From Streptomyces zaomyceticus (GTDB lineage Bacteria > Actinomycetota > Actinomycetes > Streptomycetales > Streptomycetaceae), in contig NZ_BNBZ01000007.1 of NCBI RefSeq assembly GCF_014656215.1, positions 124,001 to 188,000 of the forward strand: DNA of 64,000 nt, read 5' to 3'. Within the stretch, counting starts at the first letter, position 1; each line of letters opens with the position of its first letter. Below are positions 45,701 to 59,036 of this stretch, one piece after another. Both the position numbers and the translations under genes were made by a program. Under the pieces are notes generated by a model. It was not told where the DNA came from. It worked only from the letters and a program-made list of their open reading frames with translations, and did not search any database.

Positions 45701-47268
45701 TTGGCCGCCTCCACTTCTGGCTGGGGGTCCTTCTGCTGTACGTCGGACATGGTGTGCTGCACCGCCGGGTTGACGACGTCCGTCAGCGGCTTCGGGAAGA
45801 CTCCGAGGAAGATCAGGAGCGCGATCAGCGGGACGACCACGGCAAGTTCACGCACCCGCAGGTCGGGGAGCTCCCGCACCTCCTCCTTCACCGGCCCGGT
45901 CATCGTCCGCTGGTACAGGACGAGGGTGTAGAGCGCGGCGAGGACGATGCCGGTGGTGGCGATGACACCGGCCACCGGATAGCGGGCGTACGTGCCGACC
46001 AGCACCAGGAACTCGCTGACGAACGGGGCGAGTCCGGGCAGCGACAGGGTCGCGAGGCCACCGATCAGGAACGTGCCGGCGAGCACCGGGGCGACCTTCT
46101 GCACACCGCCGTAGTCGGCGATGAGCCGCGAGCCGCGCCGGGAGATCAGGAATCCGGCGACGAGCATCAGCGCGGCCGTCGAGATGCCGTGGTTGACCAT
46201 GTAGAGCGTGGCACCGGACTGGCCCTGGGTGGTCATCGCGAAGATGCCCAGGACGATGAAGCCGAAGTGCGAGATCGACGCGTAGGCGACCAGGCGCTTG
46301 ATGTCCCGCTGGCCGACGGCGAGCAGTGCCCCGTAGACGATGCTGATCAGGGCGAGGACGACGATCGCGGGGGTGGCCCACTTGCTCGCCTCCGGGAAGA
46401 GCCCGAGGCAGAAGCGGAGCATCGCGAAGGTGCCGACCTTGTCGACGACGGCGGTGATGAGGACGGCGACCGGGGCGGTCGCCTCCCCCATCGCGTTCGG
46501 CAGCCAGGTGTGCAGCGGCCAGAGCGGCGCCTTCACCGCGAAGGCGAAGAAGAAGCCGAGGAACAGCCACCGTTCGGTGCTGGTCGCCATCTCCAGTGAG
46601 CCGTTGGCGCGGGCCTCGGCGATCTCGGTGAGCGAGAAGTTCCCCGCGACCACGTAGAGCCCGATGACGGCGGCCAGCATGATCAGGCCGCCGACCAGGT
46701 TGTAGAGGAGGAACTTGACGGCCGCGTAGGAGCGCTGGGCCGCCGCGTTCTCGTCGGAGCCCGAGTGGGCCCGGTCGCCGAAGCCGCCGATGAGGAAGTA
46801 CATCGGGATGAGCATGGCTTCGAACAGGATGTAGAAGAGGAAGACGTCGGTGGCCTCGAAGGAGAGGATGACCATCGCCTCGACCATGAGGATCAGGGCG
46901 AAGAAGCCCTGGGTCGGGCGCCACCGCTTGGAGGAGGTCTCCAGCGGGTCGGCGTCGTGCCAGCCGGCGAGCACGATGAACGGGATCAGCAGCGCGGTCA
47001 GCGCGATGAGCGCCACCCCGATGCCGTCGACCCCGAGCTCGTAGCGGACGCCGAAGTCCTTGATCCAGGAGTGCGACTCGGTCAGCTGGTACCGCTCGCC
47101 GCCGGGCTCGAACCGTACGAAGACGACGGCGGCGAGCACCAGGGTGGCGAGCGAGACGAGCAGCGCCAGCCATTTGGCGGCGGTGCGGCGGGCGGCGGGG
47201 ACGGCGGCGGTGAGGATCGCACCGACCGCCGGAACCGCTGCCGTCACCGTAAGGAGCGGGAAGGACAT
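45697..47268 (-). CDS. nuoM: NADH-quinone oxidoreductase subunit M
   Basis: This 523-residue pump subunit has glutamate in LFEAMLIPMYFLIGG and lysine in AVKAPLWPLHTWLPNAMGEA. The ATG at 47268 lies five bases after the nuoL stop. It is a paralogue of nuoM2 and shows the usual C-terminal acidic tail. Confidence 0.97.
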   Translation of the reverse strand: MSFPLLTVTAAVPAVGAILTAAVPAARRTAAKWLALLVSLATLVLAAVVFVRFEPGGERYQLTESHSWIKDFGVRYELGVDGIGVALIALTALLIPFIVLAGWHDADPLETSSKRWRPTQGFFALILMVEAMVILSFEATDVFLFYILFEAMLIPMYFLIGGFGDRAHSGSDENAAAQRSYAAVKFLLYNLVGGLIMLAAVIGLYVVAGNFSLTEIAEARANGSLEMATSTERWLFLGFFFAFAVKAPLWPLHTWLPNAMGEATAPVAVLITAVVDKVGTFAMLRFCLGLFPEASKWATPAIVVLALISIVYGALLAVGQRDIKRLVAYASISHFGFIVLGIFAMTTQGQSGATLYMVNHGISTAALMLVAGFLISRRGSRLIADYGGVQKVAPVLAGTFLIGGLATLSLPGLAPFVSEFLVLVGTYARYPVAGVIATTGIVLAALYTLVLYQRTMTGPVKEEVRELPDLRVRELAVVVPLIALLIFLGVFPKPLTDVVNPAVQHTMSDVQQKDPQPEVEAAK

Positions 47269-47273
47269 GGGAG

Positions 47274-49169
47274 TTACACCGCCCTCATCAGCAGGGTCGC
47301 GGCGATCAGCACCGCCGTACCTCCGAACATGGAGACCGCGTACGAGCGGGCGTAGCCGTTCTGGAGCTTGCGCAGCCGGCCGGAGAGTCCGCCGACGGAG
47401 GCCGCGGTGCCGTTGACCACGCCGTCGACCAGGGTGTGGTCGACGTAGACGAGCGAGCGGGTCAGATGGGTGCCGCCGCGGACGAAGACGGCGTGGTTGA
47501 AGTCGTCCTGGAGGAGATCGCGGCGGGCGGCCCGGGTGAGCAGCGAGCCGCGCGGGGCGACGACCGGGACGGGCCTGCGCCCGTACTGGAGGTAGGCGAT
47601 GCCGACGCCGACGACCATGACGGCGACGGTGGCGGAGGTGATCGCCCCGGCGCTGATCGGCGGGTGACCGTGCTCGAAGGAGGTGACGGGCTCCAGCCAC
47701 TTCACGAACCGGTCGCCGATGCTGAAGAGGCCGCCCGCGAAGACCGACCCGAAGGCCAGCAGGATCATCGGGAGGGTCATGGACCTGGGCGACTCGTGCG
47801 GGTGCGGCTCGTGGCCCTCGGCGTCGGGCTGCCAGCGCTTCTCGCCGAAGAAGGTCATGAGCATCACGCGGGTCATGTAGTACGCCGTGATGGCCGCGCC
47901 GAGCAGGGTGACCGAGCCGAGGATCCAGCCCTCGGTGCCGCCCTTGGCGAAGGCCGCCTCGATGATCTTGTCCTTGGAGAAGAAGCCGGACAGGCCGGGG
48001 AAGCCGATGATCGCGAGGTAGCCGAGACCGAAGGTGACGAAGGTGACCGGCATGTACTTCCGCAGGCCGCCGTACTTCCGCATGTCGACCTCGTCGTTCA
48101 TGCCGTGCATGACCGAACCGGCGCCGAGGAAGAGCCCGGCCTTGAAGAAGCCGTGGGTCACGAGGTGCATGATCGCGAACACGTAGCCGATGGGACCGAG
48201 GCCGGCCGCCAGGATCATGTAGCCGATCTGCGACATCGTCGAACCGGCGAGGGCCTTCTTGATGTCGTCCTTCGCGCAACCGACGATCGCACCGAAGAGG
48301 AGCGTGACCGCGCCGACCACGACGACCACGAGCTGGGCGTCCGGGGCGGCGTTGAAGATGTCGGCGGAGCGCACGATCAGATAGACACCGGCGGTCACCA
48401 TCGTGGCCGCGTGGATGAGGGCCGAGACCGGGGTCGGGCCCTCCATCGCGTCCCCGAGCCAGGACTGCAGCGGCACCTGGGCCGACTTGCCGCAGGCGGC
48501 GAGGAGGAGCATCAGACCGATCGCGGTCAGCTTGCCCTCGCTGGTCTCCCCGGTCGCCCCGAGCACCGGCCCGAAGGCGAAGGTGCCGAAGGTGGTGAAC
48601 ATGATCATGATGGCGATCGACAGGCCCATGTCGCCGACCCGGTTGACCAGGAAGGCCTTCTTGGCGGCGGTGGCCGCGCTGGGCTTGTGCTGCCAGAAGC
48701 CGATCAGGAGGTACGAGGCGAGGCCGACGCCCTCCCAGCCGAAGTACAGGAGCAGGTAGTTGTCGGCGAGGACGAGGAGGAGCATCGCCGCGACGAACAG
48801 GTTGAGGTAGCCGAAGAAGCGGCGGCGGCGCTCGTCGTGCTCCATGTATCCGATGGAGTAGACGTGGATGAGCGTGCCGACCCCGCTGATCAGCAGGACG
48901 AAGGTCATCGACAGCTGGTCGAGCTGGAAGGCGATGTCCGCCTGGAAGCCCTCGACGGGGATCCAGGTGTAGAGCCGCTGGTACAGGGCCCGGTCGTCGG
49001 CGCTCCTGCCGAGCATGTCGGCGAAGAGCGCCAGACCGATGACGAAGGAGACGGCCGCGAGGAGCGTGCCGATCCAGTGCCCTGCCTTGTCGAGCCGCCG
49101 TCCGCCCAGGAGCAGGACGGCGGCGCCGAGCAGGGGTGCCCCGATGAGCAGCGCAATGAGATTTTCCAC
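47274..49169 (-). CDS. nuoL: NADH-quinone oxidoreductase subunit L
   Basis: This 631-residue distal pump subunit with the lateral helix has [17 protein letters not shown] and [20 protein letters not shown]. The start is GTG at 49169, ten bases after nuoK. Confidence 0.97.
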   Translation of the reverse strand: MENLIALLIGAPLLGAAVLLLGGRRLDKAGHWIGTLLAAVSFVIGLALFADMLGRSADDRALYQRLYTWIPVEGFQADIAFQLDQLSMTFVLLISGVGTLIHVYSIGYMEHDERRRRFFGYLNLFVAAMLLLVLADNYLLLYFGWEGVGLASYLLIGFWQHKPSAATAAKKAFLVNRVGDMGLSIAIMIMFTTFGTFAFGPVLGATGETSEGKLTAIGLMLLLAACGKSAQVPLQSWLGDAMEGPTPVSALIHAATMVTAGVYLIVRSADIFNAAPDAQLVVVVVGAVTLLFGAIVGCAKDDIKKALAGSTMSQIGYMILAAGLGPIGYVFAIMHLVTHGFFKAGLFLGAGSVMHGMNDEVDMRKYGGLRKYMPVTFVTFGLGYLAIIGFPGLSGFFSKDKIIEAAFAKGGTEGWILGSVTLLGAAITAYYMTRVMLMTFFGEKRWQPDAEGHEPHPHESPRSMTLPMILLAFGSVFAGGLFSIGDRFVKWLEPVTSFEHGHPPISAGAITSATVAVMVVGVGIAYLQYGRRPVPVVAPRGSLLTRAARRDLLQDDFNHAVFVRGGTHLTRSLVYVDHTLVDGVVNGTAASVGGLSGRLRKLQNGYARSYAVSMFGGTAVLIAATLLMRAV

Positions 49170-49179
49170 GGTCAGCCCC

Positions 49180-49479
49180 TCACAGCTTCATCAGGCTGGC
49201 GTCGTCGACCGAGGCCGAGTGGCGGGCACGGAAGACGGACACGATGATCGCGAGCCCGACGACGACCTCCGCGGCGGCGACGACCATCGTGAAGAAGGCG
49301 ATGATCTGGCCGTCGAGGTTTCCGTGCATGCGGGAGAAGGTGACGAACGCGAGGTTGCAGGCGTTGAGCATCAGCTCGACGCACATGAAGACCACGATCG
49401 CGTTGCGCCGGATCAGCACCCCGGCCGCGCCGATGGTGAACAGCAGGGCGGAGAGATACAGGTAGTTGACGGGATTCAC
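49180..49479 (-). CDS. nuoK: NADH-quinone oxidoreductase subunit K
   Basis: This 99-residue, three-helix subunit has buried glutamates in [15 protein letters not shown] and [14 protein letters not shown]. The GTG at 49479 overlaps the nuoJ stop (GTGA). Confidence 0.97.
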   Translation of the reverse strand: MNPVNYLYLSALLFTIGAAGVLIRRNAIVVFMCVELMLNACNLAFVTFSRMHGNLDGQIIAFFTMVVAAAEVVVGLAIIVSVFRARHSASVDDASLMKL

Positions 49480-50318
49480 CGGTTGGCCTCCTCTTCGTCC
49501 CGGTCGCGGCCGAGCCGCTCCTCGGAGCGCTGCTCCAGGGCCTTGAGGTCGGCGAGTGCCTCGTCGGACACGTCCCGGATCTGGCCCCGCTTGCGCAGGG
49601 TCTGCATGACGGTGAGCTCGGAGGGGCTTCCGTCGGGCAGCAGACCGGCGATGTCCACGGCGTTGTGCCGGGCGTAGACACCGGGCGCCGGGAGCGGCGG
49701 AAGGTGCTTGCCTTCCCGTACGCGCTGCTCGGACAGCTCGCGCTGGGTGGCGGCCCGCTCGGTGCGCTCGCGGTGGGTGAGCACCATCGCGCCGACGGCG
49801 GCGGTGATCAGGAGCGCGCCGGTGATCTCGAAGGCGAAGACGTACTTGGTGAAGATGAGGGCGGCGAGGCCCTCGACGTTTCCGCCGTGGGCGCTGTTGG
49901 CGGCGCCCAGTCCGGCGAACTCGGTCAGCGAGGCGTTGCCGATGCCGGCGGTGAGCAGGATGCCGAAGCCGAGGCCGCAGACGACGGCCCACCAGCGCTG
50001 GCCCCTGATGGTCTCCTTCAGGGAGTCCGCCGCCGTGACACCGACCAGCATGACGACGAAGAGGAAGAGCATCATGATCGCGCCGGTGTAGACGACGATC
50101 TGGACGGCGCCGAGGAAGTACGCCCCGTTGGCCAGGTAGAAGACCGCCAGGATGATCATGGTTCCGGCGAGGCAGAGCGCCGAGTAGACGGCCTTCCTCA
50201 TCAGGATCGTGCACAGGGCGCCGGCGACGGCGACGGTACCGAGGACCCAGAACTGGAAGGCCTCGCCCGAGGAGGTCGTGTACGCGGCGAGCGTCTCCGC
50301 CGCGAGGTTCGCGCTCAT
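49476..50318 (-). CDS. nuoJ: NADH-quinone oxidoreductase subunit J
   Basis: This 280-residue protein is a five-helix subunit with the TM3 switch segment [21 protein letters not shown] hydrophilic C-terminal part of about 90 residues ([19 protein letters not shown] onward) extends beyond the usual NuoJ length and is charged. The ATG at 50318 overlaps the nuoI stop. Confidence 0.96.
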   Translation of the reverse strand: MSANLAAETLAAYTTSSGEAFQFWVLGTVAVAGALCTILMRKAVYSALCLAGTMIILAVFYLANGAYFLGAVQIVVYTGAIMMLFLFVVMLVGVTAADSLKETIRGQRWWAVVCGLGFGILLTAGIGNASLTEFAGLGAANSAHGGNVEGLAALIFTKYVFAFEITGALLITAAVGAMVLTHRERTERAATQRELSEQRVREGKHLPPLPAPGVYARHNAVDIAGLLPDGSPSELTVMQTLRKRGQIRDVSDEALADLKALEQRSEERLGRDRDEEEANR

Positions 50319-50893
50319 GCGTCCACCTCTTCCTCTTCGCCCTTCTCCCCCTTGGACACGGCGACCTGACGGACGGTCCCGGGTGCGGCTCCTTCGACGA
50401 GCCCCAGGTAGTAGTCCTGCTCGGTCATGCCGGGGAAGATCGCGTGCGGACTGTCGACCATGGTCTCCTCGAGCCCCGCGAGGAGCTGCTCCTTGGTGTA
50501 GATCAGGTTCTCGCGGGAGGAGTCGGCCAGTTCGAACTCGTTGGTCATCGTCAGCGCGCGCGTCGGGCAGGCCTCGATGCAGAGTCCGCAGAGGATGCAG
50601 CGGGCGTAGTTGATCTGGTAGACGCGGCCGTACCGCTCGCCGGGCGAGTAGCGCTCCTCGTCCGTGTTGTCCGCGCCCTCCACGTAGATGGCGTCGGCGG
50701 GACAGGCCCAGGCGCACAGCTCGCAGCCGACGCACTTCTCCAGACCGTCGGGGTGACGGTTGAGCTGGTGCCGGCCGTGGAAGCGGGGCGCCGTCGTCTT
50801 CTGCTGCTCCGGGTACTGCTCGGTCAGCCGCTTCTTGAACATGGCCTTGAAGGTCACGCCGAAGCCGGCCACCGGATTCTGGAAATCAGACAC
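50315..50893 (-). CDS. nuoI: NADH-quinone oxidoreductase subunit I
   Basis: This 192-residue subunit has two [4Fe-4S] clusters, Cys54/57/60/64 and Cys99/102/105/109. The GTG at 50893 was chosen over an open extension to 50947 because AAGGAG lies seven to eight bases upstream and the sequence [15 protein letters not shown] matches family starts. It overlaps nuoH by eight bases. Confidence 0.95.
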   Translation of the reverse strand: MSDFQNPVAGFGVTFKAMFKKRLTEQYPEQQKTTAPRFHGRHQLNRHPDGLEKCVGCELCAWACPADAIYVEGADNTDEERYSPGERYGRVYQINYARCILCGLCIEACPTRALTMTNEFELADSSRENLIYTKEQLLAGLEETMVDSPHAIFPGMTEQDYYLGLVEGAAPGTVRQVAVSKGEKGEEEEVDA

Positions 50894-52277
50894 CGTCCGT
50901 CTCCTTTCCATCACTCGCAGTAGCAGTATCGGATGCGCCACTGACAACGAGGTCCCGGTCGTGCCGCGGCCTGCGCCGGGGCACGGGCGGCAGGGCCTGT
51001 CCGGGCTTGGGCGGTACGGGGAAGCCTCCGGCCATCGGGTCGAAGGAGCGCTCGTCGGCCGGCCCGGCCGCGCCCGCCTTCGCCCTGCGGTCGCGGAACA
51101 GGTCGACCACGAAGGAGAGCAGCAGCAGACCGAGGACGGCTCCGGCGACGTACAGCACGATGTTGGTGAAGGCGATGTTCTCGTTCCGCAGCGCCCGGAC
51201 GGTGGCGACCAGCATCAGCCAGACCACGGAGACCGGGATGAGGACCTTCCAGCCGAGCTTCATCAGCTGGTCGTAGCGGACGCGGGGCAGGGTGCCGCGG
51301 AGCCAGATGAAGAAGAAGAGCAGCAGCTGCACCTTGACGACGAACCAGAGCATCGGCCACCAGCCGTGGTTCGCGCCCTCCCAGAAGGTGGAGATCGGGT
51401 ACGGGGCCCGCCAGCCGCCCAGGAAGAGCGTCACCGACACGGCCGAGACCGTCACCATGTTCACGTACTCGGCGAGCATGAACATCGCGAACTTGATGGA
51501 CGAGTACTCGGTGTTGAAGCCGCCGACGAGGTCACCCTCGGACTCCGGCATGTCGAAGGGGGCGCGGTTGGTCTCGCCGACCATCGTGATGATGTAGATG
51601 ATGAAGGAGACCGGCAGCAGGATCACGAACCACCGGTCCGCCTGCGCCTCGACGATCGCCGAGGTCGACATCGACCCGGAGTAGAGGAAGACGGAGGCGA
51701 AGGCCGCGCCCATGGCGATCTCGTACGAGATCATCTGCGCGCAGGAGCGCAGGCCGCCGAGGAGCGGGTACGTGGAGCCGGACGACCAGCCCGCGAGGAC
51801 GATGCCGTAGATGCCGACGGAGGCGATCGCGAGCACGTACAGCATCGCGATCGGCAGGTCGGTGAGCTGCATCGCGGTGCGGTGACCGAAGATCGAGACC
51901 TCGTTGCCGGCCGGTCCGAAGGGGATCACGGCGATCGCCATGAACGCCGGGATGGCGGCGATGATCGGAGCGAGGACGTAGACGACCTTGTCGGCCTTCT
52001 TGACGATCACGTCCTCCTTGAGCATCAGCTTGATGCCGTCCGCGAGGGACTGGAGGAGACCCCAGGGGCCGTGCCGGTTGGGGCCGACGCGCAGCTGCAT
52101 CCAGGCGACGACCTTGCGCTCCCACACGATGGAGAAGAGCACGGTGATCATCAGGAAGGCGAAGCAGAAGACGGCCTTGATCAGGACGAGCCACCAGGGG
52201 TCCGTACCGAACATGGACAGGTCTTCGGCGGCGAGGACGCTGCGCTGAGCATCCGCGAGTGGAGCGAGGGCGGTCAT
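50886..52277 (-). CDS. nuoH: NADH-quinone oxidoreductase subunit H
   Basis: This 463-residue quinone-chamber subunit has [20 protein letters not shown] and [20 protein letters not shown] Pro/Arg-rich cytoplasmic tail of about 60 residues extends past the last helix. The ATG at 52277 has GGAGGT six bases upstream; that ribosome site lies inside the small gene described next. Confidence 0.96.
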   Translation of the reverse strand: MTALAPLADAQRSVLAAEDLSMFGTDPWWLVLIKAVFCFAFLMITVLFSIVWERKVVAWMQLRVGPNRHGPWGLLQSLADGIKLMLKEDVIVKKADKVVYVLAPIIAAIPAFMAIAVIPFGPAGNEVSIFGHRTAMQLTDLPIAMLYVLAIASVGIYGIVLAGWSSGSTYPLLGGLRSCAQMISYEIAMGAAFASVFLYSGSMSTSAIVEAQADRWFVILLPVSFIIYIITMVGETNRAPFDMPESEGDLVGGFNTEYSSIKFAMFMLAEYVNMVTVSAVSVTLFLGGWRAPYPISTFWEGANHGWWPMLWFVVKVQLLLFFFIWLRGTLPRVRYDQLMKLGWKVLIPVSVVWLMLVATVRALRNENIAFTNIVLYVAGAVLGLLLLSFVVDLFRDRRAKAGAAGPADERSFDPMAGGFPVPPKPGQALPPVPRRRPRHDRDLVVSGASDTATASDGKETDGV

Positions 52278-52408
52278 GCGCGCACCTCCGGAGCAGCTGC
52301 GGTCCGGGCTGCGCCCGACCGGACGAGGGGGATGCGGGTGCGCGGCCCGGTGGGGCCGCGGTCCGCGACGGCCGGGGCTTCGCCCGGCCGGAGGGGGGTC
52401 CAGGTCAT
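52274..52408 (-). CDS. Probable 44-residue small protein between nuoG and nuoH
   Basis: An ATG at 52408 overlaps the nuoG stop as ATGA, and the frame stays open for 44 codons until a TGA that overlaps the nuoH ATG, again as ATGA. So this small frame joins the two genes with the same coupling used across the operon and fills an otherwise odd 127-base gap. About 38 of 44 codons end in G or C, as in real genes here. The product ([18 protein letters not shown] to APEVRA) is basic, Pro/Arg/Ala-rich, with no membrane segment and no family I recognise. It may be a small complex I accessory protein or only a translational coupler for nuoH. Confidence 0.6.
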   Translation of the reverse strand: MTWTPLRPGEAPAVADRGPTGPRTRIPLVRSGAARTAAAPEVRA

Positions 52409-54899
52409 GAGCCCGCCTCCGCGTCGTTACCGGCCGCCGGCCCCGCCGGGCCGATGCGGACCAGGTCGCCGGGGTGGGCACCGGTGTCGGAGAGGACACC
52501 GCGGCCGGCCGAGTTCAGCGGGAGCCAGACGACACGGTCGGGCATCTCGGTGATCTGGAGCGGGAAGGCGACGGCGCCCGTGGGGCCGGCGACTTCGAGG
52601 GTGTCGCCGTCCTTGACGCCGGTGTCGGCGGCGGTGGCGGCGGAGAGCCGGGCGACCGCCGCGTGCCGGGTGCCGGCCAGGGCGGTGTCGCCCTCCTGGA
52701 GGCGGCCGAGGTCGAGCAGGAGACGGTGTCCGGCGAGGACGGCCTCGCCGTCGCCGGGCCGGGGCGCGGACCTGCCCGGCTCGACGGGCTCGGTGGCCCG
52801 CTCGCCGGTCCAGCCGCCGAGCCGGTCGAGCTCCCGGCGCACGGACCTGAGGTCGGGCAGCGCCAGGTGGACGTCGAGGGCGTCGGCGAGCATGTGGAGC
52901 ACGCGCGCGTCCGCCGGCGCCAGGGGCCGGGTCATCTGCTCCGGCTTGAGCGCGGCCTCGAACATCCGGGCCCTGCCCTCCCAGTTGAGGAAGGTGCCGG
53001 GCTTCTCGGCGACCGCGGCGACCGGGAGGACGACGTCGGCGCGGGCGGTGACCTCGCTGGGCCGCAGCTCCAGGGAGACCACGAAGGCCGCGTCGAGGGC
53101 TTCCCGCGCGCGTGCCGGGTCCGGGAGGTCGGAGACCTCGACGCCGCCGACGAGCAGGGCGCCGAGTTCGCCGGTGGCGGCGGCCTCGACGATCTGGCCG
53201 GTGTCGCGGCCGTAGCCGTGCGGGAGTTCGCGGACGCCCCAGACTCCGGCGACCTCCTCACGCGCGCGGGGGTGGGTCGCGGGCCGGCCGCCGGGCAGCA
53301 GCGCGGGGAGCGCTCCGGCCTCGACGGCTCCGCGTTCGCCGGAGCGGCGCGGGATCCACACGAGCCGGGCGCCGGTGGCGGCGGAGGCGCGCAGTGCGGC
53401 GGTCAGGGCGCCGGGGACGCCCGCGAGGCGTTCGCCGACGACGAGGACGGCGCCTTCCCGGCGGAGGGCCTCTGCGGCGGCGGGGCCTTCGCCTTCGAGG
53501 CCGACCCGGGAGGTGAGGGCGTCGAGCCACTCGGTCTCGGTGCCGGGGGCGGCGGGCAGCAGGGTGCCGCCCGACTTCTCCAGGCCGCGGGTGGCGAAGG
53601 CGGCGACCGCGTAGGTCTTCTGCCCGTGCTTGCGCCAGGCCTTGCGGAGCCTCAGGAAGACGCCGGGGGCCTCCTCCTCGGACTCGATGCCGACGAGGAC
53701 GACGGCCGGGGCGGCTTCGAGGGAGGTGTACGTGACACCCGTGCCGTCGAGGTCGCGGCCGCGTCCGGCGACGGCGGAGGCGAGGAAGTCGGCCTCCTCG
53801 CCGGAGTGGACCCGGGCCCGGAAGTCGATGTCGTTGGTGTCGAGGGCGACCCGGGCGAACTTGGCGTACGCGTAGGAGTCCTCGACGGTCAGCCTGCCGC
53901 CGGCGAGGACACCGGTGCGGCCGCGGACGAGTCCGCGGGCGGCCGCCTCGAGAGCCTCGGGCCAGGAGGCGGGCTCCAGCTCACCGGTGACGGTGTTCCG
54001 GACGAGCGGGGTGGTGAGCCGGTCGCGCTGCTGCGCGTACCGGAAGCCGAAGCGGCCCTTGTCGCAGATCCACTCCTCGTTGACCTCCGGGTCGTCGGCG
54101 GCAAGCCGCCGCATGACCTTGCCGCGCCGGTGGTCGGTGCGGGTGGCGCAGCCACCGGAGCACTGCTCGCAGACGGACGGCGAGGAGACCAGGTCGAAGG
54201 GGCGGGAGCGGAAGCGGTAGGCGGCCGAGGTGAGGGCGCCGACCGGGCAGATCTGGATGGTGTTGCCGGAGAAGTACGACTCGAAGGGGTCGCCCTCGCC
54301 GGTGCCGACCTGCTGGAGGGCGCCGCGCTCGATGAGCTCGATCATCGGGTCGCCGGCGACCTGGTTGGAGAAGCGGGTGCAGCGGGCGCAGAGCACGCAG
54401 CGCTCGCGGTCGAGGAGCACCTGGGTGGAGATCGGGACCGGCTTCTCGTAGGTGCGCTTGACGCCTTCGAAGCGGGACTCGGACTGTCCGTGGGACATGG
54501 CCTGGTTCTGCAGGGGGCACTCGCCGCCCTTGTCGCAGACCGGGCAGTCCAGCGGGTGGTTGACGAGGAGCAGCTCCATCACACCGTGCTGGGCCTTCTC
54601 GGCGACGGGGCTGGTGAGCTGCGACTTCACCACCATGCCGTCGGTGCAGGTGATGGTGCAGGAGGCCATCGGCTTGCGCTGGCCCTCGACCTCGACGATG
54701 CACTGGCGGCAGGCGCCGGCGGGGTCGAGGAGCGGGTGGTCGCAGAAGCGCGGGATCTCGATGCCGAGCTGTTCGGCGGCGCGGATGACCAGGGTCCCCT
54801 TGGGGACGGAGATCTCGATGCCGTCGATCGTCAGTGAGACGAGATCTGCCGGTGGTACGGCCGGGCTGCCGCCGCCGGCGGGCTGGGGCGTGGTGACGG

Positions 54900-54903
<4 letters not shown>
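52405..54903 (-). CDS. nuoG: NADH-quinone oxidoreductase subunit G
   Basis: This is an 832-residue protein. The N-terminal [2Fe-2S] and [4Fe-4S] ligands are in [35 protein letters not shown] and [14 protein letters not shown] with CPVGALT. A molybdopterin-type [4Fe-4S] site is in CEQCSGGC followed by WICDKGRF. The C-terminal half is a degenerate molybdopterin oxidoreductase domain. The ATG at 54903 overlaps nuoF by four bases. Confidence 0.96.
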
Positions 54904-56248
<1,345 letters not shown>

Positions 56249-56252
<4 letters not shown>

Positions 56253-56989
56253 TCCCCCTCCTGACCGGAGGTCTCACCACGCGGGTGGACGATTCGGTGG
56301 TTCGGCTGCTCGCCCTTGGCGAGACGGAGTCCGACGAGGGAGGCCGGGCCGGCGCCGCCGGTGGCCTCGACGGCGCCCGGGCGCTCGTCGGGGAACCCGG
56401 CGAGGATGCGGGCGGTCTCCTTGAAGGTGCAGAGCGGGGCTCCGCGAGTGGGCTCGACGGTCCGGCCCGCCCTCAGGTCGTCCACCATCGCCTTGGCGGA
56501 CTCGGGGGTCTGGTTGTCGAAGAACTCCCAGTTGACCATCACCACGGGGGCGAAGTCGCAGGCCGCGTTGCACTCGATGTGCTCGAGGGTGATCTTGCCG
56601 TCTTCGGTCGTCTCGTTGTTGCCGACGGCGAGGTGCTCCTTGAGCTCCTCGAAGATGGCGTCACCGCCCATGACGGCGCAGAGCGTGTTCGTACAGACGC
56701 CGACCTGGTAGTCGCCGGAGGGCTTGCGCCGGTACATCGTGTAGAAGGTGGCGACGGCGGTCACCTCGGCGGTGGTCAGGCCGAGGGTCTCGGCGCAGAA
56801 CGCCATGCCGGTACGGGTCACATGGCCCTCCTCCGCCTGCACGAGGTGCAGCATCGGCAGGAGCGCGGAGCGGGAGTCCGGGTAGCGGTCGACGATCGCC
56901 CGCGCGTCCTCCGCCAGGCGTGCGCGGACCTCGGCCGGGTACGCGGGGGCGGGCAGCTGGGGCATCCCCAGGCTGACGTTCTCCGTCAT
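56249..56989 (-). CDS. nuoE: NADH-quinone oxidoreductase subunit E
   Basis: This 246-residue protein has thioredoxin-like [2Fe-2S] ligands in GVCTNTLC and IECNAAC. The C-terminal region of about 65 residues ([16 protein letters not shown] onward) is longer than in E. coli and looks flexible. The ATG overlaps the nuoD stop. Confidence 0.96.
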
Positions 56990-58308
56990 CGGTCGACGCC
57001 TCCCATCACGGGGTCGATGGAGGCGACGGCGACGATGACGTCGGCGACCTGGCCGCCCTCGCACATCGCGGCCATGGCCTGGAGGTTGGTGAAGGACGGG
57101 TCGCGGAAGTGGACCCGGAAGGGGCGGGTGCCGCCGTCGGAGACGACGTGCACGCCGAGTTCGCCCTTGGGGGACTCGACGGCCGCGTAGGCCTGCCCGG
57201 CCGGGACCCGGAAGCCTTCGGTGACCAGCTTGAAGTGGTGGATCAGGGCCTCCATGGAGGTGCCCATGATCTTCTTGATGTGGTCCATGGAGTTGCCGAG
57301 GCCGTCGACGCCCAGGGCGAGCTGCGCCGGCCAGGCGATCTTCTTGTCGCCGACCATGACGTCGCCCGGCTCGAGACGGTCGAGGCACTGCTCGACGATC
57401 CGGAGGGACTGCCGCATCTCCTCCAGGCGGACGAGGAAGCGTCCGTAGGAGTCGCAGGTGTCGGCGGTCGGGATCTCGAAGTCGTAGTCCTCGTAGCCGC
57501 AGTACGGGTCGGTCTTGCGCAGGTCGTGCGGGAGGCCCGCCGAGCGCAGGATCGGTCCGGTGGCGCCGAGGGCCATGCAGCCGGTGAGGTCGAGGTAGCC
57601 GACGTCCTGCATGCGGGCCTTGAAGATGGGGTTGCCGGTGGCGAGCTTGTCGTACTCCGGCAGGTTCTTCTTCATGGTCTTCACGAACTCGCGGACGGCG
57701 TCGACGGCGCCGGGCGGCAGGTCCTGGGCGAGGCCGCCGGGGCGGATGAACGCGTGGTTCATGCGCAGGCCGGTGATCAGCTCGTACAGGTCCAGGATCA
57801 TCTCGCGGTCCCGGAAGCCGTAGATCATGATCGTGGTGGCGCCGAGCTCCATGCCGCCGGTGGCGATGCACACCAGGTGGGAGGAGAGCCGGTTGAGCTC
57901 CATCAGCAGGACGCGGATGACGCTGGCCCGGTCCGGGATCTGGTCGGTGATGCCGAGCAGCTTCTCCACACCGAGGCAGTACGCCGTCTCGTTGTAGAAC
58001 GAGGTGAGGTAGTCCATGCGCGTGACGAAGGTGGTGCCCTGCGTCCAGGTCCGGTACTCGAGGTTCTTCTCGATGCCGGTGTGGAGGTAGCCGATGCCGC
58101 AGCGGGCCTCGGTGACGGTCTCGCCGTCGATCTCCAGGATGAGCCGGAGCACGCCGTGGGTGGACGGGTGCTGGGGGCCCATGTTGACGATGATGCGCTC
58201 GTCGTCGGCCTTGGCGGCTGACTGGACGACCTCTTCCCAGTCGCCACCGGTCACCGTGTAGACGGCGCCTTCTGTCGTCTCACGGGGAGACGCATGGGAA
58301 GTGCTCAC
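56986..58308 (-). CDS. nuoD: NADH-quinone oxidoreductase subunit D
   Basis: This 440-residue 49-kDa subunit forms the quinone headgroup site with NuoB. It has [20 protein letters not shown] and [10 protein letters not shown], with the quinone-binding His and Tyr expected in these segments. It is a separate gene, not fused to nuoC. GTG start overlaps nuoC. It is the only nuoD in the window, so it could in principle also serve the nuo2 complex. Confidence 0.97.
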   Translation of the reverse strand: MSTSHASPRETTEGAVYTVTGGDWEEVVQSAAKADDERIIVNMGPQHPSTHGVLRLILEIDGETVTEARCGIGYLHTGIEKNLEYRTWTQGTTFVTRMDYLTSFYNETAYCLGVEKLLGITDQIPDRASVIRVLLMELNRLSSHLVCIATGGMELGATTIMIYGFRDREMILDLYELITGLRMNHAFIRPGGLAQDLPPGAVDAVREFVKTMKKNLPEYDKLATGNPIFKARMQDVGYLDLTGCMALGATGPILRSAGLPHDLRKTDPYCGYEDYDFEIPTADTCDSYGRFLVRLEEMRQSLRIVEQCLDRLEPGDVMVGDKKIAWPAQLALGVDGLGNSMDHIKKIMGTSMEALIHHFKLVTEGFRVPAGQAYAAVESPKGELGVHVVSDGGTRPFRVHFRDPSFTNLQAMAAMCEGGQVADVIVAVASIDPVMGGVDR

Positions 58309-59036
58309 GAGTACGACCTCCGCTGGTCCGGAGCCGGGATCTGGGCGCCCTTGTACTCGACGGCGATGCCGCCGAGGGGGTAGTCCTTGCGCTGCGGGTG
58401 GCCCTGCCAGTCGTCCGGCATCATGATCCGGGTGAGGGCGGGGTGGCCGTCGAAGACGATGCCGAAGAAGTCGTACGTCTCGCGCTCGTGCCAGTCGTTC
58501 GTCGGATAGACCGCGACGAGCGACGGGATCCGCGGGTCGGCGTCGGGCGCCGAGACCTCCAGCCGGAGCAGCCGGCCGTGGGTGAGCGAGCGCAGGTGGT
58601 AGACGGCGTGGAGCTCGCGGCCCTTGTCGCCCGGGTAGTGGACGCCGGAGACGCCGGTGCAGAGCTCGAAGCGGAGCGCCGGGTCGTCGCGGAGCGTGCG
58701 GGCGACGCGGACGAGGTGCTCGCGCTCGATGTGGAAGGTGAGCTCGTCGCGGTCGACGACCGTCCTCTCGATGGCGTTCTCCGGGAGGAGACCCTGCTCC
58801 TCCAGTGCGCCCTCGAGTTCGTCGGCGACCTCGTCGAACCAGCCGCCGTAGGGGCGGGAGGCCGGTCCGGGGAGCCGGATCGAGCGGACGAGTCCGCCGT
58901 AGCCGGAGGTGTCGCCGCCGTTGTTGGCGCCGAACATGCCGCGCTGGACGCGGACCTCCTCGCCGTGCTCCCCGCGCTGCCCCGGCAGGTTCTGCGCGCT
59001 GAGGTCCTTCTCTGGGTTGGGTGTCTCGTCACTCAA
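58305..59036 (-). CDS. nuoC: NADH-quinone oxidoreductase subunit C
   Basis: This 243-residue 30-kDa subunit has the signature [19 protein letters not shown] and [10 protein letters not shown]. The start is TTG at 59036, forming a TTGA overlap with the nuoB stop. Unlike NuoC2 it has no repeat tail. Confidence 0.96.
   Translation of the reverse strand: MSDETPNPEKDLSAQNLPGQRGEHGEEVRVQRGMFGANNGGDTSGYGGLVRSIRLPGPASRPYGGWFDEVADELEGALEEQGLLPENAIERTVVDRDELTFHIEREHLVRVARTLRDDPALRFELCTGVSGVHYPGDKGRELHAVYHLRSLTHGRLLRLEVSAPDADPRIPSLVAVYPTNDWHERETYDFFGIVFDGHPALTRIMMPDDWQGHPQRKDYPLGGIAVEYKGAQIPAPDQRRSYS

Noticed and set aside
50894-50947. Upstream start for NuoI at 50947
   Set aside because: It would overlap much of the end of nuoH, and a better ribosome site (AAGGAG) precedes the GTG at 50893.
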